Shown piece after piece: positions 55,516 to 64,000 of a DNA stretch of 64,000 nt. This DNA is from Geobacillus sp. 46C-IIa (GTDB lineage Bacteria; Bacillota; Bacilli; Bacillales; Anoxybacillaceae), in NCBI RefSeq assembly GCF_014679505.1, contig NZ_CP061474.1, positions 464,001 through 528,000 on the forward strand, in the 5' to 3' direction. The position numbers and the translations under genes were made by a program. Within the stretch, counting starts at the first letter, position 1. Each line of letters begins with the position of its first letter. The notes below the pieces were generated by a model, which did no database searches, was not told the DNA's origin, and saw only the letters and a list, made by a program, of their open reading frames with translations.

Positions 55516-56790
55516 TTGAAACTAGGCGACCGTTTGAAGTTTGCCCGGCTGATGAAAGGAATGACGCAAGAAGAAACGGCGGAAGGCATTATTTCTGTCT
55601 CCTATTTGTCGAAAATTGAAAACAATCAAGTCATTCCGGGGGGAGAAGTGCTTGAATTGTTGTTTCGCCGGCTGGGCATTCATTGGGGCGAAAGCGGGAA
55701 CACATACTCATGGTTTGAATCGGTGATGGCATGGTATAAGGCGATGACGGACAAAGACGTGCCGGCCGCTAAGGAAAAGTATGAAACCGTCAAAAAACAA
55801 TGCAGCGAATCCGGCGATGCTGAGGCAACGGTGTATTTTCAGCTGATGCGCATTCGGTATTTGCTGCTGCTGCGCGATAGCAAAGGGGCCGAAGCGGCGG
55901 CGCGGAGCGTGCAGGATTGGTATGAAGTGCTTGACGAGTCGATGCGCTATTATTATTGGAAATTTTTTGGACTCCTCTATTATTGCCAGGAAAAATATGA
56001 TGACGCTTTGCAATGTTATCAAAAAGCGGAAGGGTTATTGGGAGCGGAGAGGCGTCCGAATTGGGAAGAGGCTGATTTGGCTTATTTGTTAGCGCTCTCA
56101 TACAGCCGGTTATGGAAAGTGTTCCAATGCATCCGCTACACGGAGCGGGCATTGGCGCTCAGTCAGGCGGAATATGAATTGCGCCGCGGGGCGGAATGCC
56201 ACGTGTTGCTGGCGATTTGCTACCGCCGCTGCGGCGAAATCGACAAAGCGATCGACTGCTGCCTGCTGGCGCAAAAGGCGGCACGGCTTGCTGACGATCG
56301 ATTGCTCATCGGCATTGTCGAGCATAACCTCGGCCACTTGAAGGCGATGAAAAAGCAGTACCGCGAGGCGGTGCAGCATTATGAGCACAGCCTTGTATAT
56401 AAGGCGGACGCCCCGCTTGCCGATCGGCTCATTACCTTGTTGGCGCTTGTGCGCGAGCATTACGCCGCACAAAACTATCGCAAGGCGCTTTCGACCGCCG
56501 AGGAAGGGTGGCAGCTGCTCGGGCAAACCGACAGCGGCATGGCTGACCACTATGAATATTATTTGCATTTTTCCGTTTATCGGCTGCTGCTCGCTGGAGA
56601 GGGGGAGGAGCTCGAACGGCTGCTGAAGCATGAGGCGATTCCTTATTTTCAAAAGCGGAAAGAATACGAAGATGCCGCTCAATATGCCGAATATTTGGCT
56701 GATTATTATGCCCGCGGCCGCCAATACAAGCAAGCGTCCCACTATTACCGATTAAGCTGTGAGCTGTTGCGAAAACGAACCGGCGCCTGA
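55516..56790 (+). CDS. nprR: NprR/NprA-type RNPP quorum-sensing regulator of the neutral protease
   Basis: A 424-residue RNPP-family regulator. The N-terminus is a helix-turn-helix of the XRE type (LKFARLMKGMTQEETAEGII..SYLSKIENNQ, residues 1-60). The rest is helical TPR repeats (for example LRYYYWKFFGLLYYCQEKYD-like, CYQKAEGLLG, EYELRRGAECHVLLAICYRR) that bind a signalling peptide. The G. stearothermophilus homologue, nprA, was reported as activator of the neutral protease. The start is TTG 55516 (AAGGGG upstream); TATAAT lies at 55475-55480. A 42-residue secreted-peptide gene begins 15 bases after its stop, and the protease gene follows, so the whole circuit is adjacent. Confidence 0.92.
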   Translation: MKLGDRLKFARLMKGMTQEETAEGIISVSYLSKIENNQVIPGGEVLELLFRRLGIHWGESGNTYSWFESVMAWYKAMTDKDVPAAKEKYETVKKQCSESGDAEATVYFQLMRIRYLLLLRDSKGAEAAARSVQDWYEVLDESMRYYYWKFFGLLYYCQEKYDDALQCYQKAEGLLGAERRPNWEEADLAYLLALSYSRLWKVFQCIRYTERALALSQAEYELRRGAECHVLLAICYRRCGEIDKAIDCCLLAQKAARLADDRLLIGIVEHNLGHLKAMKKQYREAVQHYEHSLVYKADAPLADRLITLLALVREHYAAQNYRKALSTAEEGWQLLGQTDSGMADHYEYYLHFSVYRLLLAGEGEELERLLKHEAIPYFQKRKEYEDAAQYAEYLADYYARGRQYKQASHYYRLSCELLRKRTGA

Positions 56791-56805
56791 AAGGAGGTGA
56801 AGGGT

Positions 56806-56934
56806 GTGAAAAAGCGAATGGTTCTTGTCGTCGCTCTCGCTGTCCTCGGCCTCGCATCCGCATTCGCCCACGGGGCCGGGGTGAAAGAAGCGGCGAAAGA
56901 CGAGCATCCGCCGCCGACCGTGATCGCTCTTTAA
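56806..56934 (+). CDS. nprX: NprX-like secreted signalling peptide precursor (42 aa)
   Basis: GTG 56806 opens MKKRMVLVVALAVLGLASAF, a perfect Gram-positive export signal (positive start, hydrophobic core, A-x-A end), then AHGAGVKEAAKDEHPPPTVI and AL, then TAA. AAGGAGG is eight bases upstream and overlaps nothing but the nprR stop. In B. cereus the equivalent gene nprX, immediately after nprR, makes the heptapeptide SKPDIVG that enters cells by Opp and activates NprR. Here the C-terminal residues are quite different (PPPTVIAL), which would be a new specificity group. The ORF is real by ribosome site, signal peptide and position; processing and binding are inferred. Confidence 0.82.
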   Translation: MKKRMVLVVALAVLGLASAFAHGAGVKEAAKDEHPPPTVIAL

Positions 56935-56955
56935 CCGCTGTTCGACGGAAGTAGG

Positions 56956-56985
56956 GCGGATCGAAAACGCGGGGGCGTTTTCGAA
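56956..56985 (+). terminator. Strong hairpin after the peptide gene
   Basis: tcgaaaacgc and gcgttttcga are perfect inverted repeats with loop gggg. There is no T run after it, so it may be a weak terminator, an RNA stabiliser or an operator. Confidence 0.45.
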
Positions 56986-57102
56986 TCAGCGACGCGTTCA
57001 TTCCATTAGACATAGGCAAAACGATGTGAATGAAGAAAAATGAAAAGCGCACCATGCAGTAAACCCACCCCTCCTTGTCCCATTTTCCCAATACCGAAAA
57101 CG

Positions 57103-57150
57103 CCACTATTCTATTAAAATTCATAATATGAAGTATAGTATGAATATTGA
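57103..57150 (+). promoter_or_regulatory. Promoter region of npr with inverted repeat, candidate NprR operator
   Basis: attcata and tatgaat (57119-57145) form a perfect 7-base inverted repeat, spaced 13. TATAGT at 57134-57139 is a likely -10 box. The position, 24-50 bases before the start of the neutral protease, fits an activator site, but binding of NprR is inference. Confidence 0.5.
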
Positions 57151-58812
<1,662 letters not shown>

Positions 58813-58913
58813 GGCGGCCGGCTGCACCGCATGATTCATCCCAAAAACGCTGTTTCGCTTTCGAAAGAGACACGGCCTCAAGGAAGTGTTCGGCGCGCGT
58901 GTCATCGTGAGAA

Positions 58914-58961
58914 GAAGGGGTGTCCCGTTTCAATATGGGACACCTTCGTTTTTGTTTTTTT
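58914..58961 (+). terminator. Terminator of npr
   Basis: aaggggtgtccc and gggacacctt form a stem around gtttcaatat, followed by cgtttttgttttttt. Confidence 0.85.
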
Positions 58962-59016
58962 CAGGCAGGACTTTCCCTCCCCTTGTGGAAAAAGAAAAGA
59001 AAACAGGAGGAGCGGC

Positions 59017-59196
59017 ATGTATAAAGTCAAAGTTTTCGATAAGGAACATGAAAAAGATTTAGAGGCGGCTGTCAACGATTTTTTAGCTCGCCTGAAAGAC
59101 GGGCAGCTGATTGATGTCAAATACAGCGTGGCGGCGATGGAGTCAGAAGGCGAGCAAATTTACTGCTTTTCCGCCATGGTCATTTACCGCACTTAA
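59017..59196 (+). CDS. cse60: Sporulation protein Cse60
   Basis: A 59-residue protein: MYKVKVFDKEHEKDLEAAVN, then LKDGQLIDVKYSVAAMES and GEQIYCFSAMVIYR. This is Cse60, made in the mother cell under sigma-E in B. subtilis; the biochemical role is unknown. ATG 59017 follows CAGGAGGAGCGG. A sigma-E promoter was not resolved by eye. It marks the strain as a spore former. Confidence 0.9.
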   Translation: MYKVKVFDKEHEKDLEAAVNDFLARLKDGQLIDVKYSVAAMESEGEQIYCFSAMVIYRT

Positions 59197-59345
59197 CGGA
59201 CCGCAGCCGCCCGCAACGTTGCAACGCATGAACGATCATTTGCCGCGCTGCCCCGGCGGCAGGCAGCTGAAAAAGGGGTCGGGGTTGTTGGCGCGGCCAG
59301 TTGGCTGTCAAGCTTCGCCCGTTCACCGGGTTGGCGCGCGGTCCG

Positions 59346-60650
59346 TCAACGGTCGCCCGCGCCGGCGGTTCGATTCCCCCCTTTGGCCGCCAACGCATAG
59401 CGGGCGGCGTTCATGCCGGCGAGCCGCCCGGTCACCAAGGCGGCGGTGATGTTGTAGCCGCCCGTGTAGCCGTGGATGTCCAAAATTTCGCCGCAAAAAT
59501 AGAGCCCGTCCATGCATTTGGACGCCATCGTTTTTGGCTCAATTTCTTTCACAGACACCCCGCCCCCAGTCACGAACGCTTTGTCGATGGACAACGTGCC
59601 ATGGACGTGAAACGTAAACTGTTTGCAGCAGCGGACGAACGCCCGCAATGCCTCATGGCTTACCGTGCCGGCGGCCGCTTGCGGGTCGATGCCGCTTCGC
59701 TCAAGCAAAAAGGCGGCGTACCGCTCCGGCAGCACCGTTTTGGCGATGGTTTTCACCGCTTTTTTCGGCTCCTCTTTGCATAATTTGGCCAAGCGTCGAA
59801 ACCATTCTTCTTGCGTGACGTCCGGCAGCGCATCGATGCTCATGGCGACGGCGCCGTCGGCGGCGTTTTTCAGCGCTTTCACAACAAACTGGCTGCAGCG
59901 GAGAGCGGCCGGGCCGGAGATGCCGAAATGGGTAAACAGCATGTCCATCCGGTGGGTGATGATCGGTTTGCCGTTCGGCTTTAAGACGCTGAGCGCCACA
60001 TCGCGCAGCGACAGCCCTTGCAGCGTCCGGTTTTGGATGAACGGCTCGTTCGATACGATCGGCACTTCGGTCGGAAACAGCTCAGTCACCGTATGGCCGG
60101 CTTTTTCCGCCCAAGGATAACCGTCGCCCGTCGAGCCGGTTTGCGGCACCGATTTGCCGCCGACCGCAACAACGACGGCGTTGGCGGCGATCGTCTCCCC
60201 GCTGTTCAGCTTGACGCCGACTGCTTTTCCTTGTTCATACAACACGTCGTCAACCGGCGTCTCAAGCCGGATATCGACCTTAAGCCGGCCGAGTTCGTTC
60301 ACGAGCGCCTTGACGACCGATTGAGCGCTGTCGCTTTTTGGAAACATGCGGCCGTGGTCTTCTTCCTTCAGCGGCACGCCAAGCCGTTCAAAAAAGCGAA
60401 TGATGTCTTCGTTGTTAAATACGGAAAAGGCGCTGTATAAAAAGCGGCCGTTGCCGGGAATGTGGCGGACGATTTCATCGATCGGCAGCCGATTTGTGAC
60501 ATTGCAGCGCCCGCCGCCCGAAATGGCGAGCTTGCGCCCGAGCTTTGTCCCTTTTTCCAACAGCAGCACCCTCGCTCCTTGTTCCCCTGCAGCGATCGCC
60601 GCCATGAGTCCGGACGGGCCGCCGCCGATGACGATGACGTCATACCCCAT
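59346..60650 (-). CDS. ytfP: HI0933/YtfP-family FAD-dependent oxidoreductase
   Basis: A 434-residue flavoprotein. The FAD-binding dinucleotide motif is [20 protein letters not shown], with the second signature [12 protein letters not shown] and a third [19 protein letters not shown] near the end. This is the YhiN/HI0933 family, flavoproteins with unclear reaction (a role in tRNA or membrane redox has been suggested for relatives). ATG 60650 is set by GGGTGG seven bases before; ATG 60656 lies too close. It is divergent from ytgP. Confidence 0.9.
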   Translation of the reverse strand: MGYDVIVIGGGPSGLMAAIAAGEQGARVLLLEKGTKLGRKLAISGGGRCNVTNRLPIDEIVRHIPGNGRFLYSAFSVFNNEDIIRFFERLGVPLKEEDHGRMFPKSDSAQSVVKALVNELGRLKVDIRLETPVDDVLYEQGKAVGVKLNSGETIAANAVVVAVGGKSVPQTGSTGDGYPWAEKAGHTVTELFPTEVPIVSNEPFIQNRTLQGLSLRDVALSVLKPNGKPIITHRMDMLFTHFGISGPAALRCSQFVVKALKNAADGAVAMSIDALPDVTQEEWFRRLAKLCKEEPKKAVKTIAKTVLPERYAAFLLERSGIDPQAAAGTVSHEALRAFVRCCKQFTFHVHGTLSIDKAFVTGGGVSVKEIEPKTMASKCMDGLYFCGEILDIHGYTGGYNITAALVTGRLAGMNAARYALAAKGGNRTAGAGDR

Positions 60651-60764
60651 ATGCATTCCACCCTTTCGTTGTCCGCAAATAGACAATGTTTTTCGTTCCG
60701 TTGCCAACTATGATAAAATAGGAATGTTGCCATTTTCAACGTCCACGGTTAGGGAAGGGATCGT

Positions 60765-62393
60765 ATGTCAACATCGAAACTGCTGCGCGGCACATTTATT
60801 TTAACCGCTGGCGTGATGATTTCCCGCCTTCTCGGCTTGTTTTACGTCATTCCGTTTTACCACCTGGTCGGCGAGCGCGGCGGGGCGCTGTATGGATACG
60901 GCTATGTGCCGTACCAAATTTTTTTAAGTTTGGCGACGGCTGGGCTGCCGGTCGCCGTATCGAAATTTGTGTCAAAATACAATGCCCTTGAGGAATACCG
61001 CGTCGGCTATACGCTCTTTCGCTCCGGCCTTGTGCTCATGTTGGCGAGCGGCGTCGCCTCATGGCTCATTTTGTACGGGCTGGCGCCCGTTTTGGCCCCG
61101 CATGTCATCGATGCGGAAACAAACGTCAACTCGGTTGATGACGTCGTTGCCGTCATTCGCGCCGTCAGTTTTGCGCTCATCATCGTGCCGATGATGAGCT
61201 TGATCCGCGGCTTTTTCCAAGGGCATGAGTCGATGGGGCCGACAGCGCTGTCGCAAGTCGTCGAGCAAATCGTGCGCATTGCCTTTTTGCTTGGGGCTTG
61301 TTATGTCATTTTGCGCATTTGGGACGGCTCGATCGTCACCGCGGTGAGCGCAGCGACGTTTGCCGCGTTTGTCGGCGCCGTCGGCGGGCTGTTGGTGCTT
61401 GTTGTGTATTGGTGGAAGCGGCGTCCGCATTTGCGTTCTTTGCTTGAGCGCGACCGCGGCGAAGTGAGCGTGTCGCTCCCGGCGATGTATAAGGAGCTGC
61501 TCCTTTCTTCGATTCCGTTCGTCTTTGTCGGTTTGTCGATGTCGCTTTACCAGCTCATCGATCAGTTTACATTCAACCATGCGATGGCCGCCGCCGGATT
61601 GGGAAGCATATCGGAACACGCGTATTCGGTGTTCAATATGTGGGCGCAAAAGCTCGTCATCATCCCGGTGACGTTGGCGACTTCGTTCAGCTTGGCGCTC
61701 ATTCCGACGATCACGAAAGCGCACGTCGAACAAAACCGGAAAGCGTTGCGGCAATATTTGAACCAGACGTTCCAAGTGCTCATGTTTTTAACGATGCCGG
61801 CGGTGATCGGCATGGCGGTGCTCGCCGGACCGATGTACAGCTCGTTTTACAGCTATGACCCGCTCGGCGAACAAGTGCTGCGCTGGTACGCTCCGGCAGC
61901 GATTTTGTACGCGTTATTTTCCGTGACAGCTGCCATCATGCAGGGCATTAACCAGCAGCGGTTTACCGTGGTCAGTTTAGCCGCCGGCTTGCTTGTGAAA
62001 CTGTCGCTGAACACGCTGCTCATTATGGAATGGGCGACGGTTGGCGCCATCGTCGCGACGATGGCCGGGTATTTCGTCTCGGTGGCGTTCAACCTATGGG
62101 TGATTCAACGGTACACCCGTTACCGCTACCGCTTTGTCCTCCGCCGGACGGTGTTTATGGCCATTTTGACGGCGTTGATGTCATTGGCCGTGATGGCGGT
62201 TTCGGCGTTGGTCGGGCGGTGGGTCGATTATCGCGATGGCACGGCGGAGTCGGTGTTTGTTGCCGCGATTGGCGCAGCGGCCGGCGCGGCGGTGTACTTG
62301 TTTCTCAGCATTCGCTCCGGGCTGTTTTCCGCGCTATTTGGCGACCGGTTTGCTTTTTGGCGGCGCAAGAAAGAGAAAAAGGCCGTGTCATAA
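60765..62393 (+). CDS. ytgP: MATE/MOP-superfamily flippase (YtgP/SpoVB-like)
   Basis: A 542-residue membrane protein with 14 predicted segments, of the polysaccharide-flippase (MVF/MOP) type. Its start SKLLRGTFILTAGVMISRLL and VPYQIFLSLATAGLPVAVSK are typical of YtgP/SpoVB. In some streptococci the YtgP homologue is the essential lipid II flippase MurJ; in B. subtilis it is one of several such proteins. The substrate here is not determined. ATG 60765 (tatgtcaac) is preceded by GGGAAGGGA. Confidence 0.92.
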   Translation: MSTSKLLRGTFILTAGVMISRLLGLFYVIPFYHLVGERGGALYGYGYVPYQIFLSLATAGLPVAVSKFVSKYNALEEYRVGYTLFRSGLVLMLASGVASWLILYGLAPVLAPHVIDAETNVNSVDDVVAVIRAVSFALIIVPMMSLIRGFFQGHESMGPTALSQVVEQIVRIAFLLGACYVILRIWDGSIVTAVSAATFAAFVGAVGGLLVLVVYWWKRRPHLRSLLERDRGEVSVSLPAMYKELLLSSIPFVFVGLSMSLYQLIDQFTFNHAMAAAGLGSISEHAYSVFNMWAQKLVIIPVTLATSFSLALIPTITKAHVEQNRKALRQYLNQTFQVLMFLTMPAVIGMAVLAGPMYSSFYSYDPLGEQVLRWYAPAAILYALFSVTAAIMQGINQQRFTVVSLAAGLLVKLSLNTLLIMEWATVGAIVATMAGYFVSVAFNLWVIQRYTRYRYRFVLRRTVFMAILTALMSLAVMAVSALVGRWVDYRDGTAESVFVAAIGAAAGAAVYLFLSIRSGLFSALFGDRFAFWRRKKEKKAVS

Positions 62394-62462
62394 GCCTTGC
62401 TGGTCGGCTTTTTGGTTTTGCCGCCGCCTCTTTGGCAGCTGCGGATTGGTTGCCGTAATGAG

Positions 62463-62498
62463 AAGAAGGCGGTCTTGCCGCCCGCCTTCTTTCTTTCC
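62463..62498. terminator. Terminator between ytgP and the coiled-coil gene
   Basis: agaaggcgg and ccgccttct (with an internal cttgccgc) form a strong stem followed by ttcttt, serving both converging genes. Confidence 0.75.
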
Positions 62499-62505
62499 GA
62501 TCGGT

Positions 62506-62718
62506 TTACGAGAGGCCGAGCCGGCGCTCGATGCGGTCGAGGCGGCTGTCCACCCGGTCGAGCCGCCGGTCGAGCCGTTCGACAGCCCGCTCGAGCCGTT
62601 CGATGCGGCGCGCCCAGTTGGCAAACTGCCCGCCGGGATACCCGGGCCAGAATTGGCCGGCTGGCGGCTGTTGACGGTAATCGTCAAACGTCGGGACATA
62701 ATAGTAATACTCGTTCAT
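62506..62718 (-). CDS. Small coiled-coil protein with Tyr-rich head
   Basis: A 70-residue protein: MNEYYYYVPTFDDYRQQPPA at the N-terminus, then a Pro/Gly segment (GQFWPGYPGGQF) and a perfect heptad stretch (RRIERLERAVERLDRRLDRV..) of about 35 residues that must form a coiled coil. The end is GLS. No family name is known to me. ATG 62718 is chosen because GGGGATATGCCG precedes it; ATG 62724 is the alternative. The Tyr-rich head and coiled coil are typical of spore-coat or surface-associated proteins, but this is inference. Confidence 0.75.
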   Translation of the reverse strand: MNEYYYYVPTFDDYRQQPPAGQFWPGYPGGQFANWARRIERLERAVERLDRRLDRVDSRLDRIERRLGLS

Positions 62719-62822
62719 CGGCATATCCCCTTTCTGCATGATTCCCTCATAGTGTATGGTGAAGAGGCAAAAGCGGACTAGATAAACGCCCAAATATGAG
62801 GAAGATTTTAGGAGGGAGTTTC

Positions 62823-63563
62823 GTGGAACTGCGCATTGACAAGCTCCTCGCCCATATGGGCTACGGGACGAGGAAGGAAGTGAAAAAGCTGCTGAAGTCC
62901 GGCGCGGTGAAAGTGGATGGCGCTGCTGTCCATGATGCGAAAACGAAAGTGCGGCCGGACGAACAGGCGGTAACCGTTTGGGGAGAAACGGTCGAGTACA
63001 AGCCGTTCATTTATTTGATGATGAACAAGCCGCCAGGCGTCATCTCGGCGACGGAAGACGCCGTGGAAGAGACGGTCGTCGATTTGCTTGAAGAGGAAGA
63101 CCGGCTGTTTGCTCCGTTTCCGGTCGGGCGGCTCGACAAAGATACGGAAGGGCTTCTGCTGCTGACGAACGACGGGCAGCTCGCCCATCAGCTGCTGGCG
63201 CCGAAAAAACATGTGCCGAAAACGTACTTTGCCGTCATTGACGGCGAGGTGACGGATGACGATGTGGCGGCGTTCCGGCGCGGCGTTGTGCTCGATGACG
63301 GCTATGAAACGAAGCCGGCCGAGCTCGTTGTGCTGAAATCCGGCCCGCGTTCCGATGTCGAAGTGACGATTACGGAAGGGAAATTTCATCAGGTGAAACG
63401 GATGTTTCAAGCGGTCGGCAAGCGGGTCGTTTATTTGAAGCGGGTGCAAATGGGGCCGCTTTCCCTCGATCCGGATTTGGCGGCCGGCGAATATCGGGAA
63501 TTGACGGATGAAGAGGTGGAGAGGCTGAAGCAATATCGGGCGGACGAAAAAAAAGGAACCTGA
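62823..63563 (+). CDS. ytzG: RsuA/RluB-family rRNA pseudouridine synthase (YtzG)
   Basis: A 246-residue enzyme. The N-terminal S4 domain is MELRIDKLLAHMGYGTRKEV, and the catalytic Asp is in FPVGRLDKDTEGLLLLTNDG. KFHQVKRMFQAVGKRVVYLKR is the RsuA/RluB C-terminal signature. RsuA modifies U516 of 16S rRNA; the B. subtilis counterpart in this place is ytzG. The start is GTG 62823, five bases after AGGAGGGAGTT; ATG upstream (62796) has no ribosome site. Confidence 0.92.
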   Translation: MELRIDKLLAHMGYGTRKEVKKLLKSGAVKVDGAAVHDAKTKVRPDEQAVTVWGETVEYKPFIYLMMNKPPGVISATEDAVEETVVDLLEEEDRLFAPFPVGRLDKDTEGLLLLTNDGQLAHQLLAPKKHVPKTYFAVIDGEVTDDDVAAFRRGVVLDDGYETKPAELVVLKSGPRSDVEVTITEGKFHQVKRMFQAVGKRVVYLKRVQMGPLSLDPDLAAGEYRELTDEEVERLKQYRADEKKGT

Positions 63564-63580
63564 GGAGGTTCCTTTTTTAT
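63548..63580 (+). terminator. Terminator of ytzG
   Basis: aaaaggaacct and aggttccttttttat form a stem around gagg; overlaps the stop. Confidence 0.88.
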
Positions 63581-63662
63581 GGAAAAGTAAGGGATGTTCG
63601 TTCGTTAGGAAAAGACGTTCCGCATCCATCTCTCATCCCGTTTTGCCTTGTTGGCACCGGTT

Positions 63663-63884
63663 TTAAGAAGAGATACGCACTTTTTTGTTCGTGGTCGTCC
63701 ATTTGCCCTTGCTCGGGCTGCGAACGAGATCGTTGTACATAAGCACGTTTAAGTCACGCTGGATCGTTCGTGGGGTGGTGCCGAACTCATCAACAAGTTC
63801 TTGGGTCGTAACCGTTCCTTTTTCGCTAATGTACATATACACGGATTTGATGCGAGTAAGCATCCGGTGTGTTGAAGGTTTCAA
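63663..63884 (-). CDS. ytzE: DeoR-type HTH protein YtzE
   Basis: A 73-residue protein that consists of a DeoR winged-helix domain only: MKPSTHRMLTRIKSVYMYIS, then GTVTTQELVDEFGTTPRTIQ and RDLNVLMYNDLVRSPS. There is no sugar-binding domain. B. subtilis YtzE is the same length. The start is TTG 63884 (AGGGAGTGG before it), because the preceding ORF residues from 63923 have no ribosome site. The target is unknown. Confidence 0.85.
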   Translation of the reverse strand: MKPSTHRMLTRIKSVYMYISEKGTVTTQELVDEFGTTPRTIQRDLNVLMYNDLVRSPSKGKWTTTNKKVRISS

Positions 63885-64000
63885 AAGACCACTCCCTATC
63901 TTAGCATCATTCGCATGGCACAACCGACAGCTTTTAGATGAGAGATGTCTTTATCTGTTTACTACCATTGTACACGAAATGGCTGGGAAAATGCTACCCG
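63885..64000. other. Window edge, no gene seen
   Basis: The last 116 bases upstream of ytzE contain no recognisable gene; the promoter of ytzE may lie here. Confidence 0.4.

Overview
The window comes from a thermophilic Gram-positive spore former, almost certainly Geobacillus of the G. stearothermophilus / G. kaustophilus group. The evidence is the codon usage and GC-rich third positions, strong AGGAGG ribosome-binding sites with GTG/TTG starts, a glgBCDAP glycogen operon, a thermolysin-type neutral protease, an S-box and a T-box leader, the sporulation gene cse60, and gene order that follows the B. subtilis men-ytl-ytm-metK-ytq-leuS-ytg region. No tools were run. Family names come from recognised motifs and remembered family sequences; coordinates were counted by hand.

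Layout. 1-640: end of a tRNA cluster (Tyr-Trp-His-Gln-Gly-Cys-Leu). 700-7570: an accessory junkyard with an internally deleted IS that keeps both terminal repeats, a chimeric TrmO-like ORF, an IS4-type remnant, a broken FAD oxidoreductase, a truncated IS200/IS605 element with an apparently intact tnpB and its omega-RNA end, two LysE exporters and a decayed LytTR-type regulator. 7.7-11.8 kb: a large secreted S8 protease and a CzcD cation exporter. 12-20 kb: glgB-glgC-glgD-glgA-glgP, translationally overlapping. 20-29.4 kb: an AIM24 protein, yteA, menA, and divergently menF-menD-menH-menB, then menE. 29.4-35.2 kb: small proteins, a Fur-box operon of unknown function, a membrane trypsin-like protease, and a Zur-controlled zinc pair (znuA lipoprotein, COG0523 GTPase). 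35.4-42.6 kb: yidD, luxS, ytzI-like, dps, ytkC, mutTA/ytkD, the ytlACD ABC transporter, ytmA, ytmB. 42.8-43.0 kb: an orphan one-spacer CRISPR array with its own promoter. 43-52 kb: pckA, S-box-metK, ytoA, ytpB, mnmM-ytqA, ytzC, an MFS transporter. 52-55.3 kb: T-box-leuS and a rhodanese. 55.5-58.8 kb: the nprR regulator, a short secreted-peptide gene, and the neutral protease. 59-64 kb: cse60, ytfP, ytgP, a coiled-coil protein, an RsuA-family pseudouridine synthase, ytzE.

How the genes work together. The glg operon makes (ADP-glucose, chain, branch) and breaks down glycogen. The men genes build menaquinone for respiration. znuA and the COG0523 GTPase share near-identical operators and form a zinc-starvation response. 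nprR, the 42-residue peptide and npr look like a complete peptide quorum-sensing circuit controlling protease production. The most interesting points are this nprR-peptide-npr cassette, the tnpB/omega-RNA unit whose guide reads into the interrupted lysE gene, the solitary CRISPR unit, and the Fur-box DUF2325 operon.
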